Below are positions 26,697 through 36,700 of a stretch of 64,000 nucleotides of DNA, piece by piece. The first letter of the stretch is position 1. Every line of letters begins with the position of its first letter. The DNA comes from Promethearchaeota archaeon (lineage in GTDB: Archaea; Asgardarchaeota; Lokiarchaeia; Sigyniarchaeales; SOKP01), in contig JAHPZJ010000013.1 in NCBI GenBank assembly GCA_019058245.1, positions 133,166 to 197,165 on the forward strand. Reading direction: 5' to 3'. The position numbers and the translations under genes were made by a program. Below the pieces are notes generated by a model, which was not told the origin of the DNA, searched no databases, and saw only the letters and a program-made list of their open reading frames with translations.

Positions 26697-27992
26697 ATTA
26701 GGGGATTTAGTTTAGAAGAAACAGCAAATAAGAATACTTTTAAAAGTTATATATTTTTTTGGGTAGGGCAGTTATTTTCAATATTAGGCTCATCTATTAC
26801 GCAGTTCACAATAGTTTGGTGGTTAACAATTGTTTATGAAAGTCCAACTATTCTTTCGTTAGCCAGTTTTGCTTATCTTTTACCATTAACTATTGTATTT
26901 CTTATTGCTGGTGTAGTTACAGATAGATGGAACCGAAAAAAGATTATAATTATTGCAGATTCTCTTCAAGCTTTTGTCACACTAATAATAATTATTTTAT
27001 TTAATTTAGAGATAGCAAATCCAATTTTGATAATAATAATGAACGTATTTTTAGGGACATTCCAAGGCTTTCATATACCTACTGTAAGTGCTATTGTTCC
27101 CACGATGATTCCGAAGGATAAATTAAGTAGAATGAATGGTTTTAATTTTCTTTTAACAAGTTTTCTTCAAATTCTAGCACCAATTATATCTGCAATGCTT
27201 CTAGCTTTATTTCCAATAAAGATCATACTGTGGATAGATCCAATAACATTCCTAATTGCTTTAACACCATTATTTTTTATTATAATCCCATTAATTAAGC
27301 CAGAAATGATATCGAAAAAGAAAAATTCATTTATTAACGATCTTAAAATTGGTTTTAAGACTTTAAGATTAATTCCTGTTGTCTTTATGATGCTCTTGAT
27401 AGCAATGTTTGTAAATTTTTTAATGAGACCATTTAGTCTTCTTTCACCTTATTTTATATATTTCAATCATTCTGGTACTGCTACAGATTTAGCATTTGTT
27501 ACAGCATTTTTATATGGTGGAATGATATTAGGTGCATTAATTTCTTCAATCAAAAAAAGTTGGAAACATAGTGTTTCAATTTATTTCATGGGAGAATTAA
27601 TCATAATGTTAACTATTGGAATTTTTGCAGTTTCCCCTCATGGTGCTTTTGTATTTATGGCTATAGTTGTTTTTTTTATTGGTTTAGTAATTCCAATCAA
27701 TAACACAATTTATTTAACTATCATGCAACTAAAAGTACCTGCTGATAAGATGGGGAGAATATCTTCTATTGATTATGCTTTATCGATGGCAATATCACCA
27801 ATTGCAACAGTTCTTGCCGGACCTTTAGGAGATTTATGGGGGGTACCAAATCTAATTCTTTATTGCTCAATAATAGGAATTATAATAGTATTAATATTAT
27901 GGTGGATAACTAACTTGCGAATTAACAATAATAGTAATAATGAATTTGAAATCAAGGAAATTAAAGTTAATTCAACTCAGATTGAATTATAA
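26697..27992 (+). CDS. MFS efflux-type transporter
   Basis: A conventional ATG is found only at 27027, but the frame is open and clearly coding upstream, with the first MFS helices (SYIFFWVGQLFSILGSSITQ) and the loop 2-3 signature VTDRWNRKKIIIIADS. The gene must therefore start before about 26715. No ATG, GTG or TTG exists after the stop at 26688; ATT at 26697 is the only near-cognate. The mature protein would be about 430 residues with 12 helices, resembling the MFS_3 macrolide/enterobactin exporter type (PADKMGRISSIDYALSMAIS). It is the third gene of the bactofilin-like operon. Confidence 0.75.
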   Translation: MRGFSLEETANKNTFKSYIFFWVGQLFSILGSSITQFTIVWWLTIVYESPTILSLASFAYLLPLTIVFLIAGVVTDRWNRKKIIIIADSLQAFVTLIIIILFNLEIANPILIIIMNVFLGTFQGFHIPTVSAIVPTMIPKDKLSRMNGFNFLLTSFLQILAPIISAMLLALFPIKIILWIDPITFLIALTPLFFIIIPLIKPEMISKKKNSFINDLKIGFKTLRLIPVVFMMLLIAMFVNFLMRPFSLLSPYFIYFNHSGTATDLAFVTAFLYGGMILGALISSIKKSWKHSVSIYFMGELIIMLTIGIFAVSPHGAFVFMAIVVFFIGLVIPINNTIYLTIMQLKVPADKMGRISSIDYALSMAISPIATVLAGPLGDLWGVPNLILYCSIIGIIIVLILWWITNLRINNNSNNEFEIKEIKVNSTQIEL

Positions 27993-28033
27993 GGAAAATA
28001 CAGAATGCTTTGATTTTTTTCATCTATATCTTT

Positions 28034-28537
28034 TTAAAATTTATCCTGATTACTAAGCCAATTCAATAAGTCTTTACTTTTTTTTGGAAATATAAAAGTA
28101 ATTATTTCTATTGCAGTTTTTTTAACATCTGAATCTTCATCTGAAAGAAGACAACTTTGTAATACATCAAAAACTTTATCATCTTTTAATTCTAATACCT
28201 TAAAGGCAAGGATACTGATCTTTCTTATTTCACTATTATCATTATTATCTATGAAATAACTTAATAGATCAATTGCTTCTGATTTGGACATCGATTTATT
28301 GGTTACATAGTTATAGATTTTATCAACTGTTAATTCTTCATTCATAAATTCAAGAGCATCTTGATAATGTAAATAAGTTTCTTCTATTGAATTAATATTT
28401 CTATTCTTCTTTCTCAGATCAAAAGGACACAAATGATTTTCAGGCAGTCTATGCTTATTACAAAAAATCATACCACAGAATTTACATCGATAGGGAATAT
28501 CTTCTATCTTGTTTTTACAATGATAACAATTTGTCAA
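28034..28537 (-). CDS. AN1-type zinc finger protein with HEAT-like repeats
   Basis: A 167-residue protein. The N-terminus has the Cys/His spacing of an AN1 finger: CYHCKNKI, YRCKFCGMIFCNKHRLPENH and CPFD. The remainder is helical with two or three HEAT-like repeats (NSEIRKISILAFKVLELKDD and SDVKKTAIEIITFIF). AN1 fingers in eukaryotes occur in ubiquitin/stress proteins; archaeal versions are common in Asgard and related lineages but are uncharacterised. It converges with the MFS gene. Confidence 0.75.
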   Translation of the reverse strand: MTNCYHCKNKIEDIPYRCKFCGMIFCNKHRLPENHLCPFDLRKKNRNINSIEETYLHYQDALEFMNEELTVDKIYNYVTNKSMSKSEAIDLLSYFIDNNDNSEIRKISILAFKVLELKDDKVFDVLQSCLLSDEDSDVKKTAIEIITFIFPKKSKDLLNWLSNQDKF

Positions 28538-28740
28538 TTTCCTTAATTTAAAATAATAATAAGCTATCTATAATTTTCATATTAATATAGTAAAATTAAA
28601 TATAAATAATCATAATGATATCAATTTTTATTATTGGAGTTATTATCTTGATATATATTTTAAATACAATTATTCAAATTTTATATTGATCAAGCATCTA
28701 AAATTTATTAAAAATAAACTTATTCTAAGGAGTTAATAAT

Positions 28741-29250
28741 TTGAAAGCTAAAAGAGTGTCAGATTCCAAGATTGAAATTGCTCAATTAATGTATCCTGAA
28801 CATGCAAATCCAGCAGGTAATGTTCATGGTGGATATATTCTTAAAATTGTAGATGAAGCCGCTGCAATAGCAGCTGCTAGACATTCTCATCAAAATATAG
28901 TAACTGCTTCTGTAGATAGAATGGACTTTATTTCTCCTGTATATATAGGCAATTTAATTTTCGCAAAAGCTTCAATTAACTATACTGGAAAGACATCCAT
29001 GGAAATTGGTGTTAGAGTTGAAGCTGAATGTATAAGAACAGGAATTCATACCCATGTTGGTTCTGCTTATTTGACATTTGTAGCTCTTGATGAAAATGAT
29101 AAACCAATAGAAATACCCCAAATATTGCCAGAAACAGAAGAAGAAAAACGTCGATTTATAGAAGCTCAAGAAAGGAGGGAAAAAAGATTAAAACAGATAA
29201 AAAAACATGAGCATATACAACAAGCTTGTATTCCCAGAATGAATAAATAA
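28741..29250 (+). CDS. Acyl-CoA thioesterase (hotdog fold)
   Basis: TTG start after AAGGAG. The 169-residue protein shows the 4HBT acyl-CoA hydrolase pattern: PEHANPAGNVHGGYILKIVD at the start of the hotdog helix with the catalytic acidic residue in VDEAA, then SVDRMDFISPVYIGNLI and a strand pair with GIHTHVGSAYLTFVAL. The C-terminus is a charged helix rich in Glu, Arg and Lys. It would cleave acyl-CoA thioesters in the cytosol; chain-length preference is unknown. Confidence 0.85.
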   Translation: MKAKRVSDSKIEIAQLMYPEHANPAGNVHGGYILKIVDEAAAIAAARHSHQNIVTASVDRMDFISPVYIGNLIFAKASINYTGKTSMEIGVRVEAECIRTGIHTHVGSAYLTFVALDENDKPIEIPQILPETEEEKRRFIEAQERREKRLKQIKKHEHIQQACIPRMNK

Positions 29251-29357
29251 GAATTAGAAATTTTCATTTTAACAACTTGAATGATTCTTATTAATTATTC
29301 TATAAAGCATTACAAGGAGAGAGTGGACTAAATGAGCAAATTCTCCATTTTCTTTAG

Positions 29358-29397
29358 TATGATTATGAGAAGTCTTTTTTTCTTCTACTTAATCATA
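29358..29397. terminator. Hairpin between convergent genes
   Basis: Arms TATGATTATGAGAAG (29358-29372) and CTTCTACTTAATCATA (29382-29397) pair over about 13 bases around a T-rich loop. The position, between the stops of the thioesterase and the minus-strand nrdG unit, suggests a bidirectional terminator or mRNA-end structure. Confidence 0.45.
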
Positions 29398-29445
29398 TTC
29401 AAAAATAGTATTTTTTTCATTTTCTCTCGTTATATCCAAGCTTTC

Positions 29446-29628
29446 TTAATCATACCAATCTTGACAATTACAATCATCTAGAGGTAAATGTACAACGGAA
29501 TGAGTATATTTATTTAAATCTCTAAATAATTGCTTAAATTGCTCCCTTGAAGCATTATTAATTACTTTAGATTCAATCTGATTATCATGTTCATGATATT
29601 TTGATATAGCGAGTTTCTTTGTTTTCAT
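29446..29628 (-). CDS. Small Cys-containing protein downstream of nrdG
   Basis: A 60-residue soluble protein (MKTKKLAISKYHEHDNQ at the N-terminus, ending HLPLDDCNCQDWYD). It begins 8 bp after the nrdG stop on the same strand, so it is likely co-translated. The C-terminal CNC pair could bind a metal or act in redox chemistry. I do not recognise a family. Confidence 0.5.
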   Translation of the reverse strand: MKTKKLAISKYHEHDNQIESKVINNASREQFKQLFRDLNKYTHSVVHLPLDDCNCQDWYD

Positions 29629-29636
29629 TATCTATT

Positions 29637-30389
29637 TTATATTTGTTCTTCAATATCATTAATATTTGAATATCCAACCACATTATCTCTAATGTATATA
29701 TTAAAAGGAAGTTTTGAATTTTTATAATTTTCAAGAATTTTAAGTAGTGTGATATGCTCTGGGATGTAATAGATTTCTTTATATTTCTCTCCAACATGCT
29801 CTGAATATTGATATTGTTGCAAAACAAAATTTCCTCTAAAATGGACTTTTTTAAGAAAAGTAATAATCTTATGAATATCCTGAGGGTTCATTAAATTTCC
29901 AACATAGGTAGTTCGTATCTCAAAATCAATTTCCTCTCGTTTATTAATAAACCCGATAGTACGTACTATTAATTCTGGATTAATATTACTCTTTGTTATC
30001 TCCTTAAGTCTTTGAGATTTTAAAGGGCTCTTTAAATCTAAAGCAATCCTATTAATATATGGAAAGAGTTTTTGCAATACTTCAGGATTTGTGCCATTTG
30101 TATCAATACTAATATATTTTCCAACTTTTTTTATTTCCTTACATAATTCTAACAAATCTCTTTGAAGTGTGGGTTCTCCTCCACTGATACTTACACCACT
30201 AACTAGTAAATTATTTTTAACATCGACAATTAACTCATCAATTCCTACATCTCGCCCTCCTTGTATGTTTAATAAATGTTTATTGTGACAAAATCCACAG
30301 TTTAAATTACAACCTATGGTAAATATTACCATACTTGATTGATGAGGAATATCTTTTGTTGAAATATCAATTATCCCACCAATTCTCAT
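29637..30389 (-). CDS. nrdG: Anaerobic ribonucleotide reductase activase-type radical SAM protein
   Basis: A 250-residue radical SAM enzyme. FTIGCNLNCGFCHNKHLL carries the CxxxCxxC [4Fe-4S] motif, followed by VSGVSISGGEPTLQRDLLEL and YISIDTNGTNP, as in archaeal NrdG-type activating enzymes that install the glycyl radical in class III ribonucleotide reductase. The large subunit NrdD is not in this window, so the target could differ. It overlaps the same transcription unit as the PfkB kinase upstream (8 bp gap). Confidence 0.78.
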   Translation of the reverse strand: MRIGGIIDISTKDIPHQSSMVIFTIGCNLNCGFCHNKHLLNIQGGRDVGIDELIVDVKNNLLVSGVSISGGEPTLQRDLLELCKEIKKVGKYISIDTNGTNPEVLQKLFPYINRIALDLKSPLKSQRLKEITKSNINPELIVRTIGFINKREEIDFEIRTTYVGNLMNPQDIHKIITFLKKVHFRGNFVLQQYQYSEHVGEKYKEIYYIPEHITLLKILENYKNSKLPFNIYIRDNVVGYSNINDIEEQI

Positions 30390-30396
30390 ATCATCA

Positions 30397-31287
30397 TCAA
30401 TATTCCTTCCTAATTAAATCCTCTACTAAATATAGTGGTAAATTAAATCCTCCTGAATTTTCTAACTTGAGTGACGTTAGAGCAGCAGAGAATTTTAATG
30501 ATTGTTCAACATCTTTTGTAATCCGAGATCCTAAATAACTAATAAAAGCAGTATCTCCCCTTCCTGTTCTTCCAATAGATCTATTATTTTTCCATGGAAA
30601 AAAGTATGAATTAGTAAGTGTGAATACAGAAATTCCTTTTTCATGAGTAATAAGGATTTCTTTAGCGCCTATAGAAATAAGATCTTTAGCTGCAGCTGCA
30701 ATAGATTTTTGACTCGTTAGAATTTCTGCTTCAGTTTGATCAACTTTTAAAACATAGACATTTGATATTATCTGTTTTTTTTCTTTAAGAGATAAGCTGG
30801 AATAAAACACTTTTCTCTCATTTCTAAATCTTATAAATCCTTGTATATCAAGACATAATTTTCTGGGATACTTTTGTTTAATATATTCTAGTAATTCTAG
30901 ATCAATTTCACCGGCTATGATTGGACTTATAACAAAAAATGCAGTATCTATTTGTGGGATTTCTTCTTTTTTGAAGAGACCAGCGAATCCTAATGGTTGA
31001 TAGTCTCTGAATTCCATGTTTTTAGAAGAATAAATATTTTTCAAACCTGACGTTTGTTCTGAAGAATAAGCATAATATGTTATTCCATACTTCTTAAAAA
31101 CATTTAATAATTCAAAATCTGCTTCATTTAATCTTGTTATAATAGTGATTTTAAGACCCATATGACAACCAGCTAACGCACCATAATATACAGCACCACC
31201 TAGAGAAATATAGCTTTTTCTGTCTATTTCAATAATATCCTTTGCTATATGCCCTAAAATTACAATATCAGCAGATTCATCTTTCAT
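30397..31287 (-). CDS. PfkB/ribokinase-family carbohydrate kinase
   Basis: A 296-residue PfkB kinase. The N-terminus DIVILGHIAKDIIEID is followed by SLGGAVYYGALAGCHMGLKI, the substrate-binding GG region. The C-terminal anion-hole and catalytic motif is GRTGRGDTAFISYLG with the catalytic Asp. Archaeal relatives phosphorylate nucleosides, inositol or sugars; the substrate cannot be resolved here. It is the first gene of a unit with nrdG, which could hint at nucleoside metabolism, an inference. Confidence 0.83.
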   Translation of the reverse strand: MKDESADIVILGHIAKDIIEIDRKSYISLGGAVYYGALAGCHMGLKITIITRLNEADFELLNVFKKYGITYYAYSSEQTSGLKNIYSSKNMEFRDYQPLGFAGLFKKEEIPQIDTAFFVISPIIAGEIDLELLEYIKQKYPRKLCLDIQGFIRFRNERKVFYSSLSLKEKKQIISNVYVLKVDQTEAEILTSQKSIAAAAKDLISIGAKEILITHEKGISVFTLTNSYFFPWKNNRSIGRTGRGDTAFISYLGSRITKDVEQSLKFSAALTSLKLENSGGFNLPLYLVEDLIRKEY

Positions 31288-31356
31288 AGATATAATAATA
31301 AAACAATTAGCAAATTAAGAAATTATTGTTATTGATAGAAAAAAAGTGAAATTGAT

Positions 31357-31520
31357 TTAATTTATGCTTATTAATCTTTCCTTCTCTTTTTTACGATTCT
31401 CAATAAAGATTTCTAGAATATTTTCTATAATATTAGTATAATTCAGGGATGCAATCTTATCAATCGAATTATTTATTCTCGTAAGTTTTTACCTATTTCA
31501 AAATTAATTTTTTTAAACAT
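31357..31520 (-). pseudogene. Small ORF interrupted by a frameshift in an A run
   Basis: An ATG frame reads MFKKINFEIGKNLRE and stops. Inserting one base in the run AAAAA near 31484 continues it as LTRINNSIDKIASLNYTNII and ENILEIFIENRKKEKE to a TAA at 31357. The joined product of about 53 residues is helical and charged like a real small protein. This may be a recent pseudogene, a homopolymer sequencing error or a slippage site. Confidence 0.4.
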
Positions 31521-31780
31521 TTATGCGATGATTTTATCTTTAACTAGAACCTTCTTTAACTCTATATTTATAGACTAAAAGGTAATTTTTAAGGTATTTG
31601 AATTTAACCCACGTTTTTCCCATTTTTTCTTTCAAAATAAAAAAAAAAGGTAGTATAGAAATCTCAAATTTAACTATTACTAATGCTAAATTTCGAATCA
31701 AAAGGTTTTTTAATGGTTTTTAATTTTCCATTACAAAATAGTCTAATAATAATAGAAACATTTTAATTAGGGATAAGATA
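31521..31780. other. Gene-free spacer
   Basis: AT-rich with a long A run near 31640. No coding-like frame, repeat or structure was seen. It presumably holds the promoter for the downstream regulator. Confidence 0.3.
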
Positions 31781-32065
31781 TTGATTTTTAAAGATTTAAT
31801 TGGGTTACTGAAAAAGAAAGGTTTCAAAGATACATTACATGTTCTTATAAACCAGAAGGATTATAAAACTGATAAACACACGTTTTATAATGAATTAAAT
31901 AAATTTAGTTACTACAATTCGTTTTTTCGAATAAAGGAAGAATTAATAAAAAAAGGAATAATTGCCATTGAAAACACAAGTAAAGTAAAAACAATCAAAC
32001 TCACAAAGAAAGGCATAGAAATATACAATAAATTGCACGAAATTAACGAAATGGTAAAAACTTAA
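31781..32065 (+). CDS. Winged-helix DNA-binding protein
   Basis: TTG start. The 94-residue protein has a helix-turn-helix followed by a wing: FKDTLHVLINQKDYKTDKHT, then FFRIKEELIKKGIIAIENTS and KVKTIKLTKKGIEIYNKLHE, the typical MarR/PadR-like wing ending. It probably acts as a small transcription regulator. A T12-type tract right after it (32072) looks like a terminator, so co-transcription with the hydrolase downstream is uncertain. Confidence 0.65.
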   Translation: MIFKDLIGLLKKKGFKDTLHVLINQKDYKTDKHTFYNELNKFSYYNSFFRIKEELIKKGIIAIENTSKVKTIKLTKKGIEIYNKLHEINEMVKT

Positions 32066-32121
32066 AACCCTTTTTTTTTTTTTTGACCCCTAATTATCAT
32101 AAAAGTGTAATATTTTTGATA

Positions 32122-32760
32122 TTGAAAAGATTAATTGTTGGACCTCTAGGTACTAATTCCTATATCTTTGGTTCAGATAAAATAAAGGAAGCAGTAATTA
32201 TTGACGTTGGAGGAGAACCTGAAAAAATTATTGAAGCAATCGAACAAAAATTAAAGATAAAACCCAATGGTTTGTTATTAACACATGGACATTTTGATCA
32301 TACTTTAAAACTTGGAAAATTACTAAGGCACTTTAATATTCCCTTAATGTTTAATAAAAAAGAATTTGATTCAGGGATATATACCCATAAAAAGGCAGAT
32401 AGATGGCTTTCGGAAGGAGATGTTGTAAACGTTGGAGAAATGATACTAAATGTTCTAGAAACGCCTGGTCATTCTCCTGGGGCATTGTCGTTCTATTCAA
32501 ATGATCCAATTGAATATAATGGTAAAATGATGGATGGTGTTATTTTTACAGGAGATTTAATTTTTAAGCGTAGCATTGGTCGAACTGATATAAGAGGAGG
32601 TGATTCAAAACTTTTATTTCAAAGTATAAGAAATAAAATAATGTATAATCCAGAAATTTCTGATAATTTTTTGATATTACCCGGACATATGGATATTACA
32701 ACTGTTGGTGAAGAAAGAGAATTGAACATGTTCAAGGACTATTTTTTGAAAATAGATTGA
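32122..32760 (+). CDS. Metallo-beta-lactamase-fold hydrolase (glyoxalase II-like)
   Basis: I prefer the TTG at 32122 (start KRLIVGPLGTNSYIFG) over an earlier TTG at 32083. Metal ligands are all visible: THGHFDHTLKL, ETPGHSPGAL, TGDLIFKRSIGRTD and the final LPGHMD. This is the hydroxyacylglutathione-hydrolase-like subgroup of the MBL fold, about 210 residues. It would hydrolyse a thioester such as a glyoxalase intermediate; the natural substrate in an organism lacking glutathione is unclear. Confidence 0.85.
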   Translation: MKRLIVGPLGTNSYIFGSDKIKEAVIIDVGGEPEKIIEAIEQKLKIKPNGLLLTHGHFDHTLKLGKLLRHFNIPLMFNKKEFDSGIYTHKKADRWLSEGDVVNVGEMILNVLETPGHSPGALSFYSNDPIEYNGKMMDGVIFTGDLIFKRSIGRTDIRGGDSKLLFQSIRNKIMYNPEISDNFLILPGHMDITTVGEERELNMFKDYFLKID

Positions 32761-32907
32761 TTATTTTCAATTATTTTTTGATTTCATTTGATTTAAACAA
32801 ATAATATAAATAAATTATTTATTTGGAAGGATATCTAAATTTTTAAAAACATTAAATACATTATAATATTAAAAAAATAGAATATAATTCTCAAGGTGTT
32901 ATTATTC

Positions 32908-33192
32908 TTGATTAATCGTGCTGAAGTGAAAGCAATTATCCGACGTTTCGAAGAAAGAGAGGGAATTCGTGGAGTTATTATTTGCGATTCCAGTGGCTTA
33001 CCAATTGATTCAAATTTAGAGATAGAACTCTCGGAATCAGTAGCTGCCTATGTAACATCACTAATAGGGAAGGGAAAACAAGTTGTTGAAGCATTAAAAG
33101 AAGGGGATCTCAACTTTATAAGGTTAGAAACATCAAAAGGCGAGACTATGGTTGCTCTTGAAGAAAATCTGATTTTGATAATTTTGAAATAA
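32908..33192 (+). CDS. Roadblock/LC7 domain protein 1
   Basis: The TTG at 32908 with AAGGTG eight bases upstream is the best start; a GTG at 32896 lies within the Shine-Dalgarno. The about 94-residue protein is one Roadblock domain: helix AEVKAIIRRFEEREG, strand RGVIICDSSGLPID, helix SVAAYVTSLIGKGKQVVEAL, strands NFIRLETSKGETMVAL and NLILIIL. Roadblock proteins dimerise and bind small GTPases as GAP/GEF-like regulators. It is followed by a second Roadblock gene about 140 bp downstream. Confidence 0.82.
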   Translation: MINRAEVKAIIRRFEEREGIRGVIICDSSGLPIDSNLEIELSESVAAYVTSLIGKGKQVVEALKEGDLNFIRLETSKGETMVALEENLILIILK

Positions 33193-33331
33193 ATTGTTAT
33201 TTTTTCACTTTTCCTTTTTTATATATTTGATAAATTTAAATGCCTTAAACTCTATATTTAATCTATATATTTATTTAAGATATTTTATTTACCAATTTCA
33301 GAATTTAAATCAATTTATTGAGATATTTATT

Positions 33332-33685
33332 ATGGTTGAAAAAGAAGTTCTAGAACAGAAATTAGCAGAGCTTATGGATATAGTTCCTGAGACAGAAGGA
33401 TTAATTGCTGCAGATGCTAATGGAAAAGTATTAGTTGGCCAGACAATTACTGATATGGACCATGGAAAGATTGCTAAGGCATGCGCAGCTATAATAAGAG
33501 ATTCTAATAATTTGGGTAAGGATATTGGGAAAGGTGGTTTAAAGACGACTACCATCGAATTAGACAAGGGTTTTGCTGTTTTAGTAGGCTCAGAGAAAAC
33601 TGTTTTAATTGGTTTAGCTGGAGTTGACGGAAGAAGTTCTCTCGCTCTCCTAAAAAGAAACTTAATCTCAATATCTAATTTATAA
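33332..33685 (+). CDS. Roadblock/LC7 domain protein 2
   Basis: The ATG at 33332 is taken as start; upstream in-frame residues are low-complexity translation of spacer. The 117-residue Roadblock domain reads EKEVLEQKLAELMDIVPETE, GLIAADANGKVLVGQTITD, a helix (KIAKACAAIIRDSNNLGKDI), TTTIELDKGFAVLVGSEKTV and a closing strand/helix. It forms a likely heterodimer candidate with the preceding Roadblock protein. Such pairs are frequent in Asgard genomes as partners of Ras-like GTPases. Confidence 0.82.
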   Translation: MVEKEVLEQKLAELMDIVPETEGLIAADANGKVLVGQTITDMDHGKIAKACAAIIRDSNNLGKDIGKGGLKTTTIELDKGFAVLVGSEKTVLIGLAGVDGRSSLALLKRNLISISNL

Positions 33686-33750
33686 TCTATTTTTATTTTT
33701 CTCCTTTTTTAAAAGAATAGTATTCAAATGATAATATTATTTGTTTAGAG

Positions 33751-36700
33751 CTAATCTTTCTTTTCTTTATCGGTTAATCCTCTTTCTTCTAGAAGTGAAT
33801 CAAGATCAGTCTCTTTTTGCTCTTTATCTCCTTTAGGCTCTTCTAATTCCTTAGGAGGTATTTGGGGAGGAGTAGGTTTTTTCAATTCAGAAACAGGAAC
33901 ATATTTTCCTTTTCTTGGTCGTTTTTTAATTGGTTCTTCAATAGGAGTTTCAATTCGTTTTTTAATTCTCCAAGCATACATTATGGCACCAATCCAGACT
34001 ACAGCAATGATTGCTCCAATGATAAGTATAAAATATTCTATAAAGTAATCATAAAAGGGAGCAGAATAGACTTCAAATGAAGTTTCTTCAGTAATAGTTA
34101 TAGATTTATTAGTTAAGATATTTTGTGCCGTAACTGAAGTTGATATATTTAAAATGTTAATATTATTTATATCAACTTCCACAATTAAATCTGTACTTTC
34201 TCCTGGTAATAATTTTTCTAATTCTAAATAATCTATTGTAACTACTGAGTAGGATAAAGAACGATTAAAATCAATCGAGATATTCTGTAAGATCCTTAGA
34301 GTTGAGTCCCCAATATTATGGATTGTAATACTTATTGTTTCTTTTCTATTTTGATAAATACGATCTGAATTTTTATCGATAGAGATTGAGATCTGATTAG
34401 ATTGATGAAGAACATTAATTGAAATATTTTTTGAAGCACCATTTATGATGTCTCCATCCCATGATAGTTTTATTAATAAATCATCGTTGAAATCAATTTG
34501 TTGAGTATCAATTAAAAATTCTATATAACCATTTGAATTAGTATAATTTGAGTTCAAGAAAATCCATGAATTTAAATAATAATATTGACAGGAAATATTT
34601 TTATTTTCTAATGGAATTCCGAATTCAGTATGCAGTATTGAGCTAACATTAACAGTTTGACCTTTAATTAAAGTCTCAGGATTAATCGACGTATTAATAA
34701 ATTCACTATTTAATTTCAGAAAAAAATCTTTACTATATTGTGTATAGCTACTAAGATAATTTTTATCGAAAATATTTAGTAAAATTGAATTAGTATAAGG
34801 TAGATAAGTACATTCATCTCTTTCAAAATCATTGATTAAACTTTCACTACCTGTCTTTTCATTTATTTTTAATCCTAAAATATAACCATCATAATTATTA
34901 CTAGTTTTACTGCTGAGTAACGAAATGTGACCACTATTATATGTTCCAACCTCATTATCCTCAATATATACGGTAATTAATGTTTGTACCCCAGCTAACC
35001 TTATGGGACTATTTTCTCCCATCCACACGTAGGTAGAAGCATTTAATTCTGGAATTTTTATATTAACATTGAATTCATAATTATCATTTGGATCACCATA
35101 TAATTCTAATGAAACATTATCGGTAGTATTTTGTGCAATAATCCATTCTTCATTCGTATATGAAACAAGTTTCACGTTTATTTTAACATTAACAGGTAGG
35201 ATTTCATATAGATTTGTAATTGAAATTTTACAATTAACTGTTTCATTAGAATTAATAATATTTTGACTCTGTTTGAATGTATCAATTGATATTGGTATTT
35301 GTTGGTCACCAATTTCATAAATAAATTGAGCACTTATATTAGCATCATTAATTGGGAAATAATCAGGTATAGGAGCCCTTTTATTAACTGATGCAACTAA
35401 AACTGTATAATTCTGATATACTTTTTCTATTTTTCCATCAAGTATATTTTTATTTATCTTTGAATAGTATTCAAAATCATTAATCTCTGCTTCGTATGTA
35501 TCTATATATATTTTTAATGTTTTACATCCTATCGCTGAGCCATTATACCAGAAGTAGCCTAAATTATATTCTCCAAATATATTTAAATCTTTTGTCAGAT
35601 TCAAAATTGTCCGATTATCGAAATCATAGAATCGTGTATTACCATTAATAATTCCATCTGAAGAATTTAATTGTGTATCCTGAAATTGTGTACCATTAGG
35701 ATAAAAAAGAGTGACAGTTACATTACCATTAATAGGGGCTTTAGAATTATGGTCTTGTATCTTTAATGCTATAGAGATATTATCTCCATACATAAAACCG
35801 TTGGTTTCCCATAATGTTGCATTGTAATTTATATAACTATACATTTGATTAATAAAGTTATAGCTTGTTAAGTTTAGTGAGTATGTTCCATTAATATTTG
35901 CGAAACTGCTATTAACAACTACCTTATTATACTTTGGATTTCCAGTCAGATTTGTTTGTCCATTCAATCTCCAATAGATCTCTTGATTATTTGGGTTAGT
36001 TAAATTCTGAGCAGTGAAATAATCTGGATATACATACCAAAACTCATAAAAACTCCAATTATTAAATTCAGGGTTATATATATCTCGAGTATAATTAAAA
36101 ATCCATTCCGGGTTTTCATTGTATAATGCACTATAACTAGATAAAGCTGGTTCAATCCAATATGCATTCACTGAATATGATGATAAATTAAACTTAAAAC
36201 CTTTTATATTGGTTTTATCCCAAGAAAGATCAATTGTGAAATTATTGTAGCCTTCATCACTAATTGGTATCGTAAAATTATTTGCCCATTGTCCAATACC
36301 CCAGGTTAAATATGAAGTTTCATTATATGGATAAGAACTATCCTCTAAATCTACCAAAGGTAAATTCTGAATTGTTAAATTATAGTTACCAGATATATTA
36401 AAATCTGAGGGCATATAGCCTCTAGTGACATTTAACTTAAATAAACTAGCATCTAATTGTCCTGAGGTATATTGACCAGTTTGAGTATCAATTATTTTTT
36501 TAGCATTAACCCAAGTATTTCCGTCATCATTAGTTCTTTTCAATTGATGTTCTGTTTCGCTATCACCATAACTTATCCAAGGAAGTCCAACAAGACTATA
36601 TACAACTTTTGAATTATTAGACTTAATTACTATAAAATAATTAGACACGTTGAGTTTATCTGTTTTACTAGTGTTAAAATTAAAGTTAGTATAGTTATCG

